Part shown: positions 11,943 through 23,080 of the stretch, piece by piece | How the letters are laid out: each line of letters opens with the position of its first letter | Numbering within the stretch: position 1 is the stretch's first letter | Source: Diphasiastrum complanatum | Taxonomy: Eukaryota > Streptophyta > Lycopodiopsida > Lycopodiales > Lycopodiaceae | DNA length: 64,000 nucleotides | Assembly (NCBI GenBank): GCA_029204225.1 | Contig: CM055095.1 | Span: 78,191,488 to 78,255,487 of the forward strand | Direction: 5' to 3' | The notes under the pieces: model-generated | Told to the model about the DNA's origin: nothing | Database searches by the model: none | The model's input: the letters and a program-made list of their open reading frames with translations, nothing else | Made by a program: the position numbers and the translations under genes

Positions 11943-13024
11943 TGTTAGGAGATTCTAGGGATTCTCCAAGTGCCGAGCCAAGCTGAAGACACAAGTTATC
12001 TCTCATCCATGACTGAGGAGGTCTCAGAAGGAAGAGAGCAGAAGAAGCTGAGAGCCGAGCATGAGAGCCGAGAAAATACTAGCTAGGAAAACAGTGAGTT
12101 AACTATGTGAGCCTACATGGTGTATCCCAAAGAAAGAATGACCATGTAGGAGCTAGTAATGTTTCCTAGGCATTGTAAATAAAGGTAGACCCCCCTTAAA
12201 TTAGTTAGAGTGAGCCACCTTTTGATGGTGACCTTTAGTGGAAGGGCAAATTCCACATGTAATTCTAATGTAGTGGAATTGCCACATGGGCTCCACATGG
12301 GCAGCCTTCTTGCTTATTTAAGGGCCCCCCCCTCTTGTGAGGGAGCTTTGATTGTATTGTCAAGTTCTCTTGAGCAAATAAAGAGGATCCTCCACGAGTT
12401 CTTGATGATAGCTTAGCTCCTTGTTCATGGCAATGCTCTTGAGTGAGATTTCTATGAGCATGCTTGATTCCTTTGCGTTGTGGATTAACTAGGTTCTTGT
12501 TTCTTGTTTCTTGCTTAGTTGTGGATTAGCATTCAGTTCTTGTTTGTGAAATCTTGTAGTAATCAGCATTCAAGTAAACTAGATAGGCTGGTTTGTGGTA
12601 TAGATCTTGCATACTTCGTTACAACCCAGTTCTTGATTGTTCTTGAGTAGTCTAAGCATCAAGTGATGAGTGTTTCTTGATTCTTAGATTGTTAAAATGT
12701 TGTTAGGAATCTAGTTTCTTGAATCTTGTTTCTTGTTTCAGTAGTTAATCTGGTTCTTGATTGTTTTCTAATTTAGTAGTTAATGGTAGGATCGCTCTCT
12801 ATATTGAGCGTTGATCTTCTTGAGCTTTGTCTGGTTACATATGTAGTTGAGTATCAGATTGGAGTTACCCACTGACAGGCTGGAAATACATGTTTAAACC
12901 TGAGTAATGCTTCTACTTTGTAACAGTTCTAATAAGAAGAAGAACCACAAAGAACCGTAGTAACAGAAGTAAAGTAATCCAAGAAGAAGAAAATGTGTTC
13001 ATAGATTCAGTGAATCTGTGAACA
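11943..13024 (+). repeat. Gypsy-2 5' LTR (1082 bp)
   Basis: It runs from TGTTAGGAGATTC to CTGTGAACA, immediately before the primer-binding site. Parts are recognisably related, in opposite orientation, to the gypsy-1 LTR: both contain a CTACATGGTCATTC or GAATGACCATGTAG block and a GGTCACCATCAAAAGG or CCTTTTGATGGTGACC block. The two families therefore share ancestry. Confidence 0.88.
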
Positions 13025-13041
13025 TTTGGCGCCGTTCCACA
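13025..13041 (+). promoter_or_regulatory. Gypsy-2 primer-binding site
   Basis: TTTGGCGCCGTTCCACA follows the LTR end directly. TTTGGCGCCGTTGCC-type sites are typical of Athila/Tat-like plant gypsy elements. It sets the LTR boundary and the plus orientation. Confidence 0.85.
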
Positions 13042-13539
13042 GCTACACACACTTTAAACCAAGCCATATCTCATTCACTTGTGTTGTGACACAATCGCCC
13101 TGAGAGCTCCTACACGTTCATTGCCGAGCTCATCACTTCGGTCTTAGGAAAAAAAAAAAAAAGCCTATTATTTTAATGTTATTTTATTCCTTTCCTTGTA
13201 CATCTCATTTTTTTATGCCTATTGTTCACCTTGTTCCTTGTTTATACTTCATATCATTACGTATGTACAGTCTATGCATTTTCCTTTTGTCTCTCTTTTT
13301 CTTCTGTTCATACTCATGGGTCATGGATGTTCTAGATCAACAACTGATAGGCTACACCTTAGAAAATCATTCTCACACTTCTGCCACCTCACCTCTGTCT
13401 CACTGGTATCTCAGGATAACCAACATTCCTGGAGATACACCTTTTTCATAAGAACTTCTACTCTGAGCCACAGTCATATTTCTTTGAAGTTCTTCACTTG
13501 CATCAAACAGGTCCATTTATTCATCATGAGGTTTTCTCA

Positions 13540-13760
13540 AATCTCAACCAAAGTGCTCCTTCAAATCTCAACCGGAGCACTCCACTCAAATCTCAATAGG
13601 ATCACTTCGCTCACATCTCAAGCGAAGCGTTCAGTTGAATCTCGACCGGAACAGTTCTGTCAGATCTCGACCGAAGATTCCCTGTCAGATCTCGATCGGA
13701 GCAGTTCTGTCAAATCTCGACCGAAGCAGTCATTTCAAATCTCGACCAGAGGACATACAT
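13540..13760 (+). repeat. Leader repeat block 1 of gypsy-2
   Basis: About ten degenerate copies of a 20-25 bp unit with core TCAAATCTCAACCGAAGC or TCAGATCTCGACCGAAG. It is the same motif, on the element's coding strand, as the gypsy-1 minisatellite. It lies between primer-binding site and the first long frame. Confidence 0.85.
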
Positions 13761-14399
13761 TCGAATTTCACGAACTGGCACGTCCCATCTCCCTTGAAAC
13801 TAGACGACGACGACAATAAATGCCCTCACCCCGAAGCCATTCGCACCTCATCGAAGTGCGAGCTCAAGCGTCTTCTGGCGACGATCTGCGACGATCTTCT
13901 TGCTATTGTGTCTGATCCTGGCGCTCGACTGTTCAATCCTTCAGTGATCAACCACCATCTCTACACTCTACCAACCACCATCGTTATCACTCCCTTATGA
14001 GCACCATCATCAAAACTTTCAAACCCAACGTCGCCGGTAGGATATCTCATATCACAAATTCTTGCATGCTGAGGGGTAGTGTCACGCGAGCACTCATCAC
14101 GCTCCCGTCACACTATTGAACATCCTAAAATCACTATCACAAACCGTATACCTTCAACCCGCTTCATTCCTCATAGATCCACATGCGTAACATTACAACC
14201 CTTGTCAAACACCTCCACTTGCTGCTATTCCACTCCCCATCTTTCTTAACTCGACCTCACTCTTTTCACCTTCCTTTACATCATCCTATTTCGTTTACCA
14301 CCCACACCGTTCTATCCAACACAACCATCTTCCACATATCTCCCTTTCCAAACCCTTTGATACATCAGTCCCCACACACTTTTCGAACCATTCTACACC

Positions 14400-14660
14400 A
14401 CCACTTCCCATCTCAACCGGAGCCCACTCCTTCAGATATCAATCCAAGTCCTCCCTTCCCATCTCAACCGAAGCCCACTCCTTCAGATTTCAACCGAAGT
14501 CCTCCCTTTCCATCTCAACCGGAGCCCAACCCTTCAAATCTCAACTGAAGTCCTCCCTTCCCATCTCAACCGGAGCCCAATCCTTCAGATCTCAACCGAA
14601 GTCCTCCCTTCCCATCTCAACCGGAGCCCAACCCTTCAAATCTCAACCGACGCCCTTACC
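14400..14660 (+). repeat. Leader repeat block 2 of gypsy-2
   Basis: Alternating units (CCCATCTCAACCGGAGCCCA then TCCTTCAGATCTCAACCGAA) give a period of about 58-60 bp with some four copies. Each half-unit is a variant of the ATCTCAACCG core seen in block 1 and in gypsy-1. An 80% pyrimidine/A-rich stretch (14180-14400) precedes it. Confidence 0.88.
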
Positions 14661-14721
14661 ACTGTCTCACCCCTCAACTGACACAGTTTTTCCAGAATCT
14701 CCGTTCTTCCATTTTCCCACC

Positions 14722-15936
14722 ATGTCATCCAATCCCAGTTCAAGTTCTGATGATCCCAAAGCAAGCAAGATCGACATCCAGCTATGCAAGTTAGACCTTA
14801 CAGAGATGCAGATCTGGTACCAGCAGGCGGAGTCCTTTTTCAAGGAAATTGAATTTCAGATCCATGTCTTGACAGACTATCAAAGCCCGTATCTGGTACA
14901 CATGGCATATGCAATTATCATACCACAGCAAAATCATGTCAAATCATAGTTCCCCCTATAAGGAATTATGTTTATAACGTATCTTTTGTGGCAGCCGATT
15001 TGCAACCTTATGGGTTCCTGTGAGGACCAAACACTATGACAAGGGCACTCCACAAGATAGAGCAAACGACATATTTCAAGTACATTGATCCCTCTGTGAC
15101 CAAGTGGAAGAATAAGGGGAGGGTACAGGTTGGAAGCCATCAACAACAAGCAACTTCAAGCAGCATGTGCCTATCTCACCAGATGCACACAAAAACCTCG
15201 AATGAAAGTGCTGAGGGTACCCATGTCTCTGTTTCACATGATGGCAGATTCACGACTGCATGCCCAAAACCTCTATGATTGGGCACAGTTTGCTTTGAAT
15301 TGTCTTCATGAGTGCATTAAGAACAAGCATCCCATCACAGTATTGGGATATCTGATGACAAATATCACTCTTCATCAAGTACAAAATGGCCCAAAGCTTC
15401 AACAACAACTGCAGATTGCGGACAAGGCATGGAAAATTCCCATTGAACACAAGAAGTCCAAGCGTGCAAGAACAACTTCACCATCGGGATCCCAGGCTAA
15501 ACGAGTCAACACCAGTATCCTCCCTCTGGTGCAGAAGTCAAGAAGCCCACCACAGGATCCACAAATAGATGCAACTTTCTAAGCTCAACAGGCTAATACC
15601 TCAAGGGCTCAGTTGTCAGACACACGACAACAACGAAGGCAAGAGAAGCTTCAAGTTGGGAGCACATCACCAGTGGGATCAGTTTCTGATGGTTCCACCT
15701 CAGATGGTGGCAGCTCGTCAACAACATCACAACAACACTCGTCACCCTCACATGTCATCGACGGGGGTGATGGAGCAACTACCTCAACATTGGCACCTGA
15801 CACGACAGTACCTCAAGTCACAAGTCAGCCAGATGAAGCCCCCACCCCACCCACATTGATTACCATACCAACGCCACCAACATCACCATTGGCACAAATT
15901 TTTTTTTTGGGGGGGGGGAGGAGTGGGGATATCTAG
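14722..15936 (+). pseudogene. Gypsy-2 long frame, N-terminal part
   Basis: A start at 14722 (MSSNPSSSSDD) follows the leader repeats. The same frame is used at 14722-14949, 15130-15582 and 15613-15936, interrupted by stops near 14947 and 15580, so it was probably one frame. The 15130-15400 part is helical with LYDWAQFALNCLHECI and VLGYLMTNI. That resembles in style the putative-plant-transposon-protein region of other pol-less plant LTR elements, although I cannot confirm this. The 15600-15900 part is Ser/Thr/Pro/Gln-rich linker. No catalytic motif is seen. Confidence 0.55.
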
Positions 15937-17009
15937 TCCCCAGGACACAGAAGCGGCTCAGCAACCACAGGCCCAGCAAGTCCACACGCTGGACACGTCA
16001 CAATATTTTGATGATGCGGACCTGATGGAAATCAGCAACGACGAGCCAGAAAAGGAGAAGCAGCCAGGAAGAAGTAAAACCCCTCCACTAACCACCACCA
16101 CCACAACAGCTACTAACATCATCCCTCCACCTCCACCTCCATCTTCAGCTCTAACACCACGTTTGTTTTTTGGTTAAGCCTCGCCATCCCATACCCCAGA
16201 TCAATACCCAACCCTCACTAACCTCGAAAAGCTCACTGAAGCAGCCAAGCGCTCGATGATTGGCCTATCCGAAATGAGCTACCACATGCATTGGTTGGTG
16301 AGCTAGCACCAAATGCTCGAGAGTAGGATCCAACATCAAGACCAAGAGATTGTACGATATCAAAGGCTGGCCAAAGAAAAAGAGGAAGAGATAGTGGAAA
16401 CCAGATCCGTGATGGCCGACAGAAATTCACTCTAAAAGAGGTCCAACAAAAACTGAAGCACCAGATGGTCCAATTCGACCAAGTACGATATGGATCATCT
16501 AGTGCAATGACAGTCGATGCTCCTCTAGTGAAGCCTGAGGACATTCAATTCCACAGGCCTCAGCCATCCGGATGGAAAAATATGTAAGGCTTATCCAGGA
16601 ACGGGAAGCCGAAAAGCGAAATTTCGAAAACATTGTGGCCAAACAAGAGAAGATCATCATGGAGTTCCAAAAGCAGTTGGAAGACACTACGAAGGCCCTG
16701 CAACAAGTCTTGGACAAGGTGAACCAACTACGGGACACGGCGTGCAAGGCTCAAGTAGGTGCTCAATCAATAAAGCCGCGGGATGATGATGGGAATGATG
16801 GCCAGGAAATCAAGACGGACAAACCCACCCATCAGACGGTAGCTCGAGATCGGGTGGCCAGAGAGCCGGTGCTGCTTCCAGACTTTTTTTTCGACCCCCT
16901 CCCACCTTTAACCCTTCCTCCTACTCCACATTTAATTTTTCTGAAACATTCATTCCAACTTATCCAATTCTTCCATCTCCTCTCTCTTCATCATCTCCTA
17001 GCAAAATAA
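15937..17009 (+). pseudogene. Gypsy-2 long frame, middle part: Pro/Gln linker and coiled coil
   Basis: The reading frame shifts around 15930 and 16180. First comes an acidic, Pro/Thr-rich linker (DADLMEISNDEPEKEKQ). Then comes a charged helical region, with KHQMVQFDQ and APLVKPEDIQ near 16470-16550. It continues at 16572-16760 as EKYVRLIQEREAEKRNFEN and QEKIIMEFQKQLEDTTK, a good coiled coil. The APLVKPEDIQ block has its counterpart in gypsy-1 (complement of 7270-7360). The function is unknown. Confidence 0.55.
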
Positions 17010-17195
17010 TGGGCCCATCAAAAGGTCTAGCTGACACTTACAAAGCCCGATGAGATGAGTTCCTCCAATAACTCTACTCCCCCGGTGCTACGTATAACTT
17101 GTTGATTCTACCTCCTCCTAAACCTTTCACCACGGCACCGCTCTCCCCAAATCATTCCATCCCCGACCTTCTAGAAACTAACACTGACATGGGGG

Positions 17196-18067
17196 GTGAT
17201 AGACCAACCAGAAATGAGAAGGTTATTATCCAGACCAGACACAAGTGCAGCTGAGCCATCGACAAGTGAGCGAGCTAAAGAGAAAGATATGGGCACCAAG
17301 GCCCTAGATGATTATCAGGCAAGGCCATCTCAGTTGCGTAGGACAACTTCCCCTACTAGGCCCAGAGGCAAACTGGTTGACACAAGGGAGTCAGAGATAT
17401 TTGAGAGAAAATACCCTCCCAACATGGAAGAGGCAAAGAAGACATTGATCAAAGCCAATATTCCACCAAGGTCGAGATCATTGCCGCGCTACAACCGCAG
17501 TCAGAATGGCGGACTAAAGTCCTGAAAGATAGCAGACGGCTTTAAGAATATTTGAAAGCACCGGCATGGAAGCGAGTGGATCCTTTCTACATGCCACTCA
17601 AACGTAGAAATCCATGGCCGGTGGAAAAGCCCCGAGTGGAGTCAGTAAACTGGCCAGTCATTCTGAGAATCTCAGACAAAACCTCCCCGGATGATCTGAG
17701 GCTGCAGTTACTCGACTTCAGGCACAAATACAAATCAAGTGCCGATCTTTGCGTGCAGGAAAGTGCTGAGTATTGCAGATCCATGGCCTTTCTGATGCAG
17801 CAAGAGTGTTTTTAGGATCGAGGCTTGGATCCAATTCGGATCAATCCAAATACGGCCGTCCAGTCAGAAGAAGACCATGAGATGATGGCCAGGCTATACT
17901 ACAGAGCGGCCTTCATGTCATCATGCTATGTGACCATGGTGAAAGATTGGCAAGAAATGGGCTTCGTAGAAAAAATAAGAGAATATTTGGGGCCCCTCAA
18001 CTTCGGAACTAAGCTCTGCTTCCAAGTTTTTGAAGCCCTGGGTCGGAAGATGAGCGAGCGAAAGTAG
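17196..18067 (+). pseudogene. Gypsy-2 long frame, conserved C-terminal domain
   Basis: Pieces at 17196-17525, 17552-17815 and 17825-18067 are separated by frameshifts or stops. They contain NWPVILRISDKTS, then LLDFRHKYKSSADL, then ARLYYRAAFMSS. The unrelated-LTR family at 52375-54650 has NWPIIYQTYNW, LDFNRALQAYGYNYKTSPDP and ARLYYRAAMLGG in the same order, so a real domain was maintained across families. I do not recognise it as any described enzyme. Confidence 0.6.
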
Positions 18068-18284
18068 ACTGCATGATGACGAGACGAGCATGATTCACAA
18101 GAAGTGGTCAAGAGGGCTGGTATGTAGCGGCCAATTGGGAGACTTTCAATTTTGACAAATAAATTTTGCGGATAATAAGCACCTGGTTTTACGGAAGCAA
18201 ACAAAAATCCATGCTTTTCCAAGTGCCAAGCGGAAGACATCACCGGTGTTGCAGTGGGTCCTGCAACAGATTAGGGGTGGATAA

Positions 18285-18941
18285 TGTTAGCAGATTCTAG
18301 GGATTCTCCAAGTGTCGGGCCAAGCTGAAGACACAAGTTATCTCTCACCCATGACCGAGGAGGTCTCAGAAGGAAGAGAGCAGAAGAAGCTGAGAGCCGA
18401 GCATGAGAGCCGAGGAAATACTAGCTAGGAAGACAGTGAGTTAACTATGTGAGCCTACATGGTGTATCCCAAAGAAGGAATGACCATGTAGGAGCTAGTA
18501 ATGTTTCCTAGGCATTGTAAATAAAGGTAGAACCCCCTTAAATTAGTTAAAGTGAGCCACCTTTTGATGGTGACCTTTAGTGGAAGGGCAAATTCCACAT
18601 GTAATTCTAATTTAGTGAAATTGCCACATGGGCTCCACATGAGCAGTCTTCTTTCTTATTTAAGGGCCCCCCTCTCTTGTGAGGGAGCTTTGATTGTATT
18701 GTCAAGTTCTCTTGAGTAAAGCATGCTTGATTCCTTTGCGTTGTGGATTAACTAGGTTCTTGTTTCTTGTTTCTTGCTTAGTTGTGGATTAGCATTCAGT
18801 TCTTGTTTGTGGAATCTTGTAGTAATCAACACTTAAGTAAACTAGATAGGCTGGTTTGTGGTATAGATCTTGCATACTCCCTTACAACCCAGTTCTTGAT
18901 TGTTCTTGAGTAGTCTAAGCATCAAGTGATGAGTGTTTCTT
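18285..18941 (+). repeat. Gypsy-2 3' LTR, truncated
   Basis: It starts TGTTAGCAGATTC after the polypurine tract. It matches the 5' LTR until GAGTGTTTCT at about 18941, apart from a ~50-bp deletion near 18720. The last ~360 bp of the LTR are missing and other element sequence follows. Confidence 0.85.
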
Positions 18942-20195
18942 TATTACAATGAAACGTTAATATTGGAGAACAAAAGCATGAAACATAAACCAATCTCTTA
19001 TGTCATTTGATAAATCAATTTGCTTTAGTGAGATCATTGCATCTCAAAATTGGAGTAAAACCATACTAGTTAAGTATGAAGTCTCTCTTGAGAAAATAGA
19101 TGATGTTCTTAAAAGGTTGAAATGGATTTTAAATCAATTAGAAAGCAAATGGTTATTTCATCAAATGTATGCTCTTAAGTCATGTAAGGTGCTAGGATGG
19201 TGCAAAGCTCTCAAGCTCATCAAAGATGTCAACATCAAAGAAGCACTATCATGGATATGGTGATTTCAGATCAACATCAAGCTCATTGGCTGACCTTCAC
19301 ACCTTTTGACCAGCAAAGACCAATTCAGCCTATGGAGTCAAGTTCAAGATCATCATGTTTTCCATCAGGCTAGATCTACCAAGCTAGATTTTTAGGAGGA
19401 GTGTGAAAAATGCAAAAATAAGCTTGGTAGAGGCCAAAAATCTTGTATATACCCACGTGTCAAACTAGTGTACTTGTCATGTACCATAATCATATATGTT
19501 GAACATATGATTTAATTCGAGTTCTAGTGGCTAAAATGGCCAAAAACTAATTTTCTAGACATATGACACATGGCATCAATCTATTGATTGCAAGAACCAC
19601 ATCCTTTGGTTAGGTGTCATATCCCATGTGTAGAGGACAGCTCACACGTGTGGAATAAGCTGAAGTAGGCGAATTTTGACTTCTAGAAGATTTCCAAGTA
19701 GATCTCCATATAGAAGGAAAATGGACCAAAAGTGCTCAAAATAGAAGGTTTTGTCCAAGAGTCAGTTTCGCATGATGAATTATCATATGACAAAGCACAT
19801 TCACACATGTGGAATCAGAAGGATGATCAGTACCACGAGCTCCCACGTATTGTATATATAGAGCCACAGTTGGCCATAATAAACGTGAGACACCAATCTT
19901 GGTTTTGGAAGCAATTTTGAGTGATTCTTTCCATTTGTCTACATTTGTTTTGATTGTTTTGAGATTCTATCAACGTGTATATTGTGAAAGATTTCAGATC
20001 CTTAAGATCCAATCTACTTGAATGATCTTTGGTTAGAAAGAGAAACTTTTGATGAAAAGTGATGCAATTCCAGACTCAATTTTCCAATCAAACTTACTCC
20101 TATCCACCAGCATATTTACAAGTGTACATGAAACTTTGTGAAGCCTAACACCCCAAAAGTCAACATCCTAGATGGAAATCTTTACATTTTTCACA
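18942..20195 (+). mobile_element. Truncated plus-strand copy of LTR family C
   Basis: 19000-19263 encodes MSFDKSICFSEIIASQNW through WCKALKLIKDVNIKEALSWI, matching the C-terminal end of the minus-strand element at 26876-32178 with a large internal deletion. A polypurine tract (TTTTTAGGAGGAG) and an LTR start TGTGAAAAATGC follow at 19402. The LTR carries a TATATATAG box near 19850. It matches family C until about 19970, then diverges, so its end has been rearranged. Confidence 0.75.
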
Positions 20196-20199
20196 ATAC

Positions 20200-20620
20200 C
20201 TACATGGAGAACAGATGTTGATGTTCTCATTCTTATGGAGAACTTTTCTCTCTGGATTCTGTGCCCATCTCTTTCGTCTTTCTCATGATATTTTGAATTA
20301 TAATGTGTAGAATCTTATTTTTGTTGTCTATCTTGAATCCACACATGTGAATGATGTTGTGATGCTATTGTTGTATGGATAGGGACAATACATGATGGAA
20401 TTTAGTGATTTTGATAAGATCTTCATGTATTTCCAAGTTCTAGCATGGTAGATGTATGATTTTTAGCTTATTGGTCCCATGAGACATTGGCTTGTATTAT
20501 GTGTCCCAACTATGTATGATCATAACAAAATGTGATTTTGATCTCCATAACTTCTACATGTTAGATGAAGTGTCATAAAATGCAACCTCACTAATTTTTT
20601 CAAGTGAATGTCTGTATTAG
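20200..20620 (+). repeat. Partial LTR of copia family B
   Basis: The stretch ACATGGAGAACAGATGTTGATG through TTTCCAAGTTCTAGCATGGTAG matches the reverse complement of the LTR at 49547-50178. Both outer ends are missing. Confidence 0.7.
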
Positions 20621-21091
20621 ATCAACCTAAGTACTAGGTGCAAGGAGGGGTTGATTGAGTGGGCAGAATTAGGTTGAAAGACGTAAGTTGGGTTGGAAAA
20701 TTCGTGAGAGTGGATATATTATTTGTCTCGAAGATTTCCTAGATATATTATTTAATCAAGAGAAATCACTACAACACTTTGGAGGTTTTTTGACCCTATT
20801 ATTGAGGCTTTTATGAAGAATTTTCTTTTTTTGACAAAAGATCCGAAGCCTAAGTATAAACCATGGTGTATACCTCGGAACGAGATCCTTGATAATCTCC
20901 TTGGTAATTGAGGCTTCTTCATCTCATTTTTGCTTTGTTTATACCATGTATAAATTGAGGGATATATCTATCCCTCTAAAAAGACTATTGGTGGCATATC
21001 TTTTTTGAGGAATATTCCTTGGTATGTCCCTCTTAACAAGACACCCTATTATGAGGTTTATTTCGAGGCTGCAAAATGGGAAATATTTTTT

Positions 21092-21131
21092 AGGGTAGAA
21101 TGGAGCCAGTAAACTGGCTCCATTCTACCCT
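21092..21131. other. Perfect 19-bp inverted repeat with 2-bp loop
   Basis: AGGGTAGAATGGAGCCAGT at 21092-21110 is followed by AA and then its exact complement at 21113-21131. The second copy of the tandem duplication has only TATTCTACTCTAAAAATGG here, so the hairpin is either a small insertion or a local inverted duplication specific to copy 1. Confidence 0.95.
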
Positions 21132-21346
21132 TAAAATGGACTCCATCCAACCCCAAGGGTCTTTTGCACTACTTCTTATGAAGCTGGTAAGCAAAATCAT
21201 TTGTTCATAATTGATAAATAAAAAAATTGCTAACATTTAAATTGCATTCCATGCAATTGAAGATTCATGTAGAGTACTTAACTTGTCGTCATCACTTTGT
21301 TTGCTTCAAACCTTGAAAATGTCCTTGTTGAAGACAACATGCGTGA

Positions 21347-21435
21347 GTTGCCTCATGCGAGTGATCACACGACCAACCCGCTCATCCTCCACTATGTGAG
21401 CGCGGTTGGTCGCGTGATCACTCGCATGAGACAAC
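21347..21435. other. Large palindrome, 38-39 bp arms, 12-bp spacer
   Basis: Arms 21347-21384 and 21397-21435 are inverted complements with only a few mismatches (left begins GTTGCCTCATGCGAGTGATC; right ends GATCACTCGCATGAGACAAC). In the duplicate at 22000-22060 only the right arm remains. The minus-strand frame here includes VGRVITRMRQLTHVVFNKD, similar to the plus-strand exon at 22771, so the palindrome arose by inverted duplication of coding sequence. Confidence 0.9.
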
Positions 21436-22770
21436 CTACATAACGAGAGGACGTCGACGAGTAGGATGTTAAATAAAAAAATTGCAAACATTTAAATTAC
21501 ATTCCATGCAATTGAAGATTCATGTAGATATATATCTATACATAAATGTCCCAATTACAATGATATATCCTTGATAATCTCCTCGGTAATCGAGGCTTTC
21601 CTCAGTAATCGAGGCTTCTTCATCTCATTTTTGCTTTGTTTATAGCATGTATAAACTGAGGGATATATCATATCCCTCTAAAAAGACTGTTGGTGGCATA
21701 TCTTTTTTGAGGGATATTCCTTGGTATATCTCTCTTAACAAGACACCATATTTTGAGGTTTATTCCGAGGCTCTATTCTACTCTAAAAATGGACTCCATC
21801 CAACCCCAGGAGTCTTTTGCACCACTTCTTATGAAGTTGGTAAGCAAAATCATTTGTTCATAATTGATAAATAAAAAAATTGCAAACATTTAAATTACAT
21901 TCCATGCAATTGAAGATTCATGTAGAGTACTTCACTTGTCATCATCACTTTGTTTGCTCCAAACCTTGAAAATGTCCTTGTTGAAGACAACATGCGTGAG
22001 TTATGCCTCCACTATGTGAGCGCGGTTGGTCGCGTGATCACTCGCATGAGACAACCTACAAGACGAGAGGACGTCGACGAGTAGGATGGTAAATAAAAAA
22101 ATTGCAAACATTTAAATTACATTCCATGCAATTGAAGATTCATGTAGAGGACTCAAGTTAAAAAAAAATTATATATTTATACATAAATGTCCCAATTACA
22201 ATGATATATGAGAATGAAACGCCTAATTATTAGATTCAACTGAATTGTCCACGTCCTGGCCATGGTCATCAGACTCATGTGACTGCGATGCATGAGACAG
22301 GGACTACAATACTTGCGTGCAATAAAGATGTGCATAAGTGATGATGTTAGAGTGTCTGGCCACATGAATGTGGTGAAGTTAAAATATAAGTTGAAGCCAT
22401 AATATATATCTCAAAATATCCATCCCAATCAATTCTCACTCCTCGTCTCTCCAATAATTCAAGTAATGATTGCATGTTGTTGGAATATGCATACTTATAC
22501 TCATCTTTTGTGGGAAACCGCTTCACGATAGATTATGCATGAACCGACACATTGGTAATTATAGCTTAATTTACACAAATTTACAAATAAAATTTGAACT
22601 ACAACAAATGAAATTCAATATATGGGTGTGGAGACTTATGAAATGGGCATGAAAAAAACCTTGGCCGCCATTGCCAAGGTGATTAGGCCCTGCAGTCTCC
22701 AATCGCTTCTTAGTTATCTCTTGTTGTTGCTTGAAATGATCTAGATTTTCTCAAAATTCTTTTTTTGCAG

Positions 22771-22930
22771 TGATCGTGTGATAACTCTCATGAGGCAACT
22801 CACGCATGTGGTCTTCAACAGAGATGAATTCAAGAATTGGCACAAACAAAGTGATGACGACAAGAATTATATTGTTGACCAGTTCTATAAAGAGTTTCCA
22901 GTCCCCTCCCTTGATTTGGAATTTGATTGA
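22771..22930 (+). pseudogene. Exon-like fragment, CACTA-associated coding sequence
   Basis: After a splice-acceptor-like TTTTTTTGCAG the frame reads DRVITLMRQLTHVVFNRDEF then KNWHKQSDDDKNYIVDQFYK and EFPVPSLDLEF before a stop. A degraded copy lies inverted at 21480-21306. A block with this spacing of W, K and F residues resembles the non-transposase (second) protein of plant En/Spm-type elements. I infer that from style and position only, without firm family identity. Confidence 0.4.
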
Positions 22931-23080
22931 ATTTGGATGTCACGCCGCATGGGAGATGTGATGATGAGCCACCGCAAATCGGAGATTCGAGATGCGGTGA
23001 GAGCTAGCATCTAGGCCATACCACGTGCATAATCAAAGGATTGGATCCTTAAAGTTGCATGATGGTGATGAGAAGGCCAA

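Larger units (their letters stand above)
11943..18941 (+). mobile_element. Gypsy-2: plus-strand, pol-less gypsy-type LTR element
   Basis: The 5' LTR (11943-13024) and a truncated 3' LTR (18285-18941) share a long near-identical start (TGTTAG.AGATTCTAGGGAT). Internally there are a TTTGGCGCCGTT primer-binding site, two repeat-rich leader blocks, a long broken frame (14722-18067) and a polypurine tract (AGGGGTGGATAA, up to 18284). Neither gag knuckle nor pol domains were recognised. I infer a large non-autonomous derivative mobilised by a related autonomous gypsy element. It interrupts the gypsy-1 LTR, so it is younger. Confidence 0.8.
20882..22210. repeat. Two-copy tandem duplication, about 640-680 bp
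   Basis: Copy 1 (about 20882-21560) and copy 2 (about 21564-22210) share GATCCTTGATAATCTCC or TATCCTTGATAATCTCC, the CATCTCATTTTTGCTTTG block, AAGACAACATGCGTGAGTT and the CAAATTTAAAT/CAATTGAAGATTCATGTAG block. Copy 1 carries an extra short hairpin (21092-21131). In copy 2 the left arm of the larger palindrome has been deleted. Confidence 0.85.
20767..23020. mobile_element. CACTA-derived fragments, internally duplicated
   Basis: CACTACAACACTTTGGAGG at 20767 has the form of a CACTA transposon terminus. Copies of CCTCGGTAAT and TATACCTCGG type motifs follow, like the subterminal repeats of such elements; similar CCTCGGTATAAACC motifs occur near 37135 next to the TNP2 remnant. The right end is not seen. 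The region includes a tandem duplication, two palindromes and an exon-like coding fragment at 22771. The assignment to CACTA is inferred from these features. Confidence 0.55.

Noticed and set aside
13196-14000. Long plus-strand frames of 207 and 121 codons after the gypsy-2 primer site
   Set aside because: They overlap each other and are largely leader repeats; no domain is visible.
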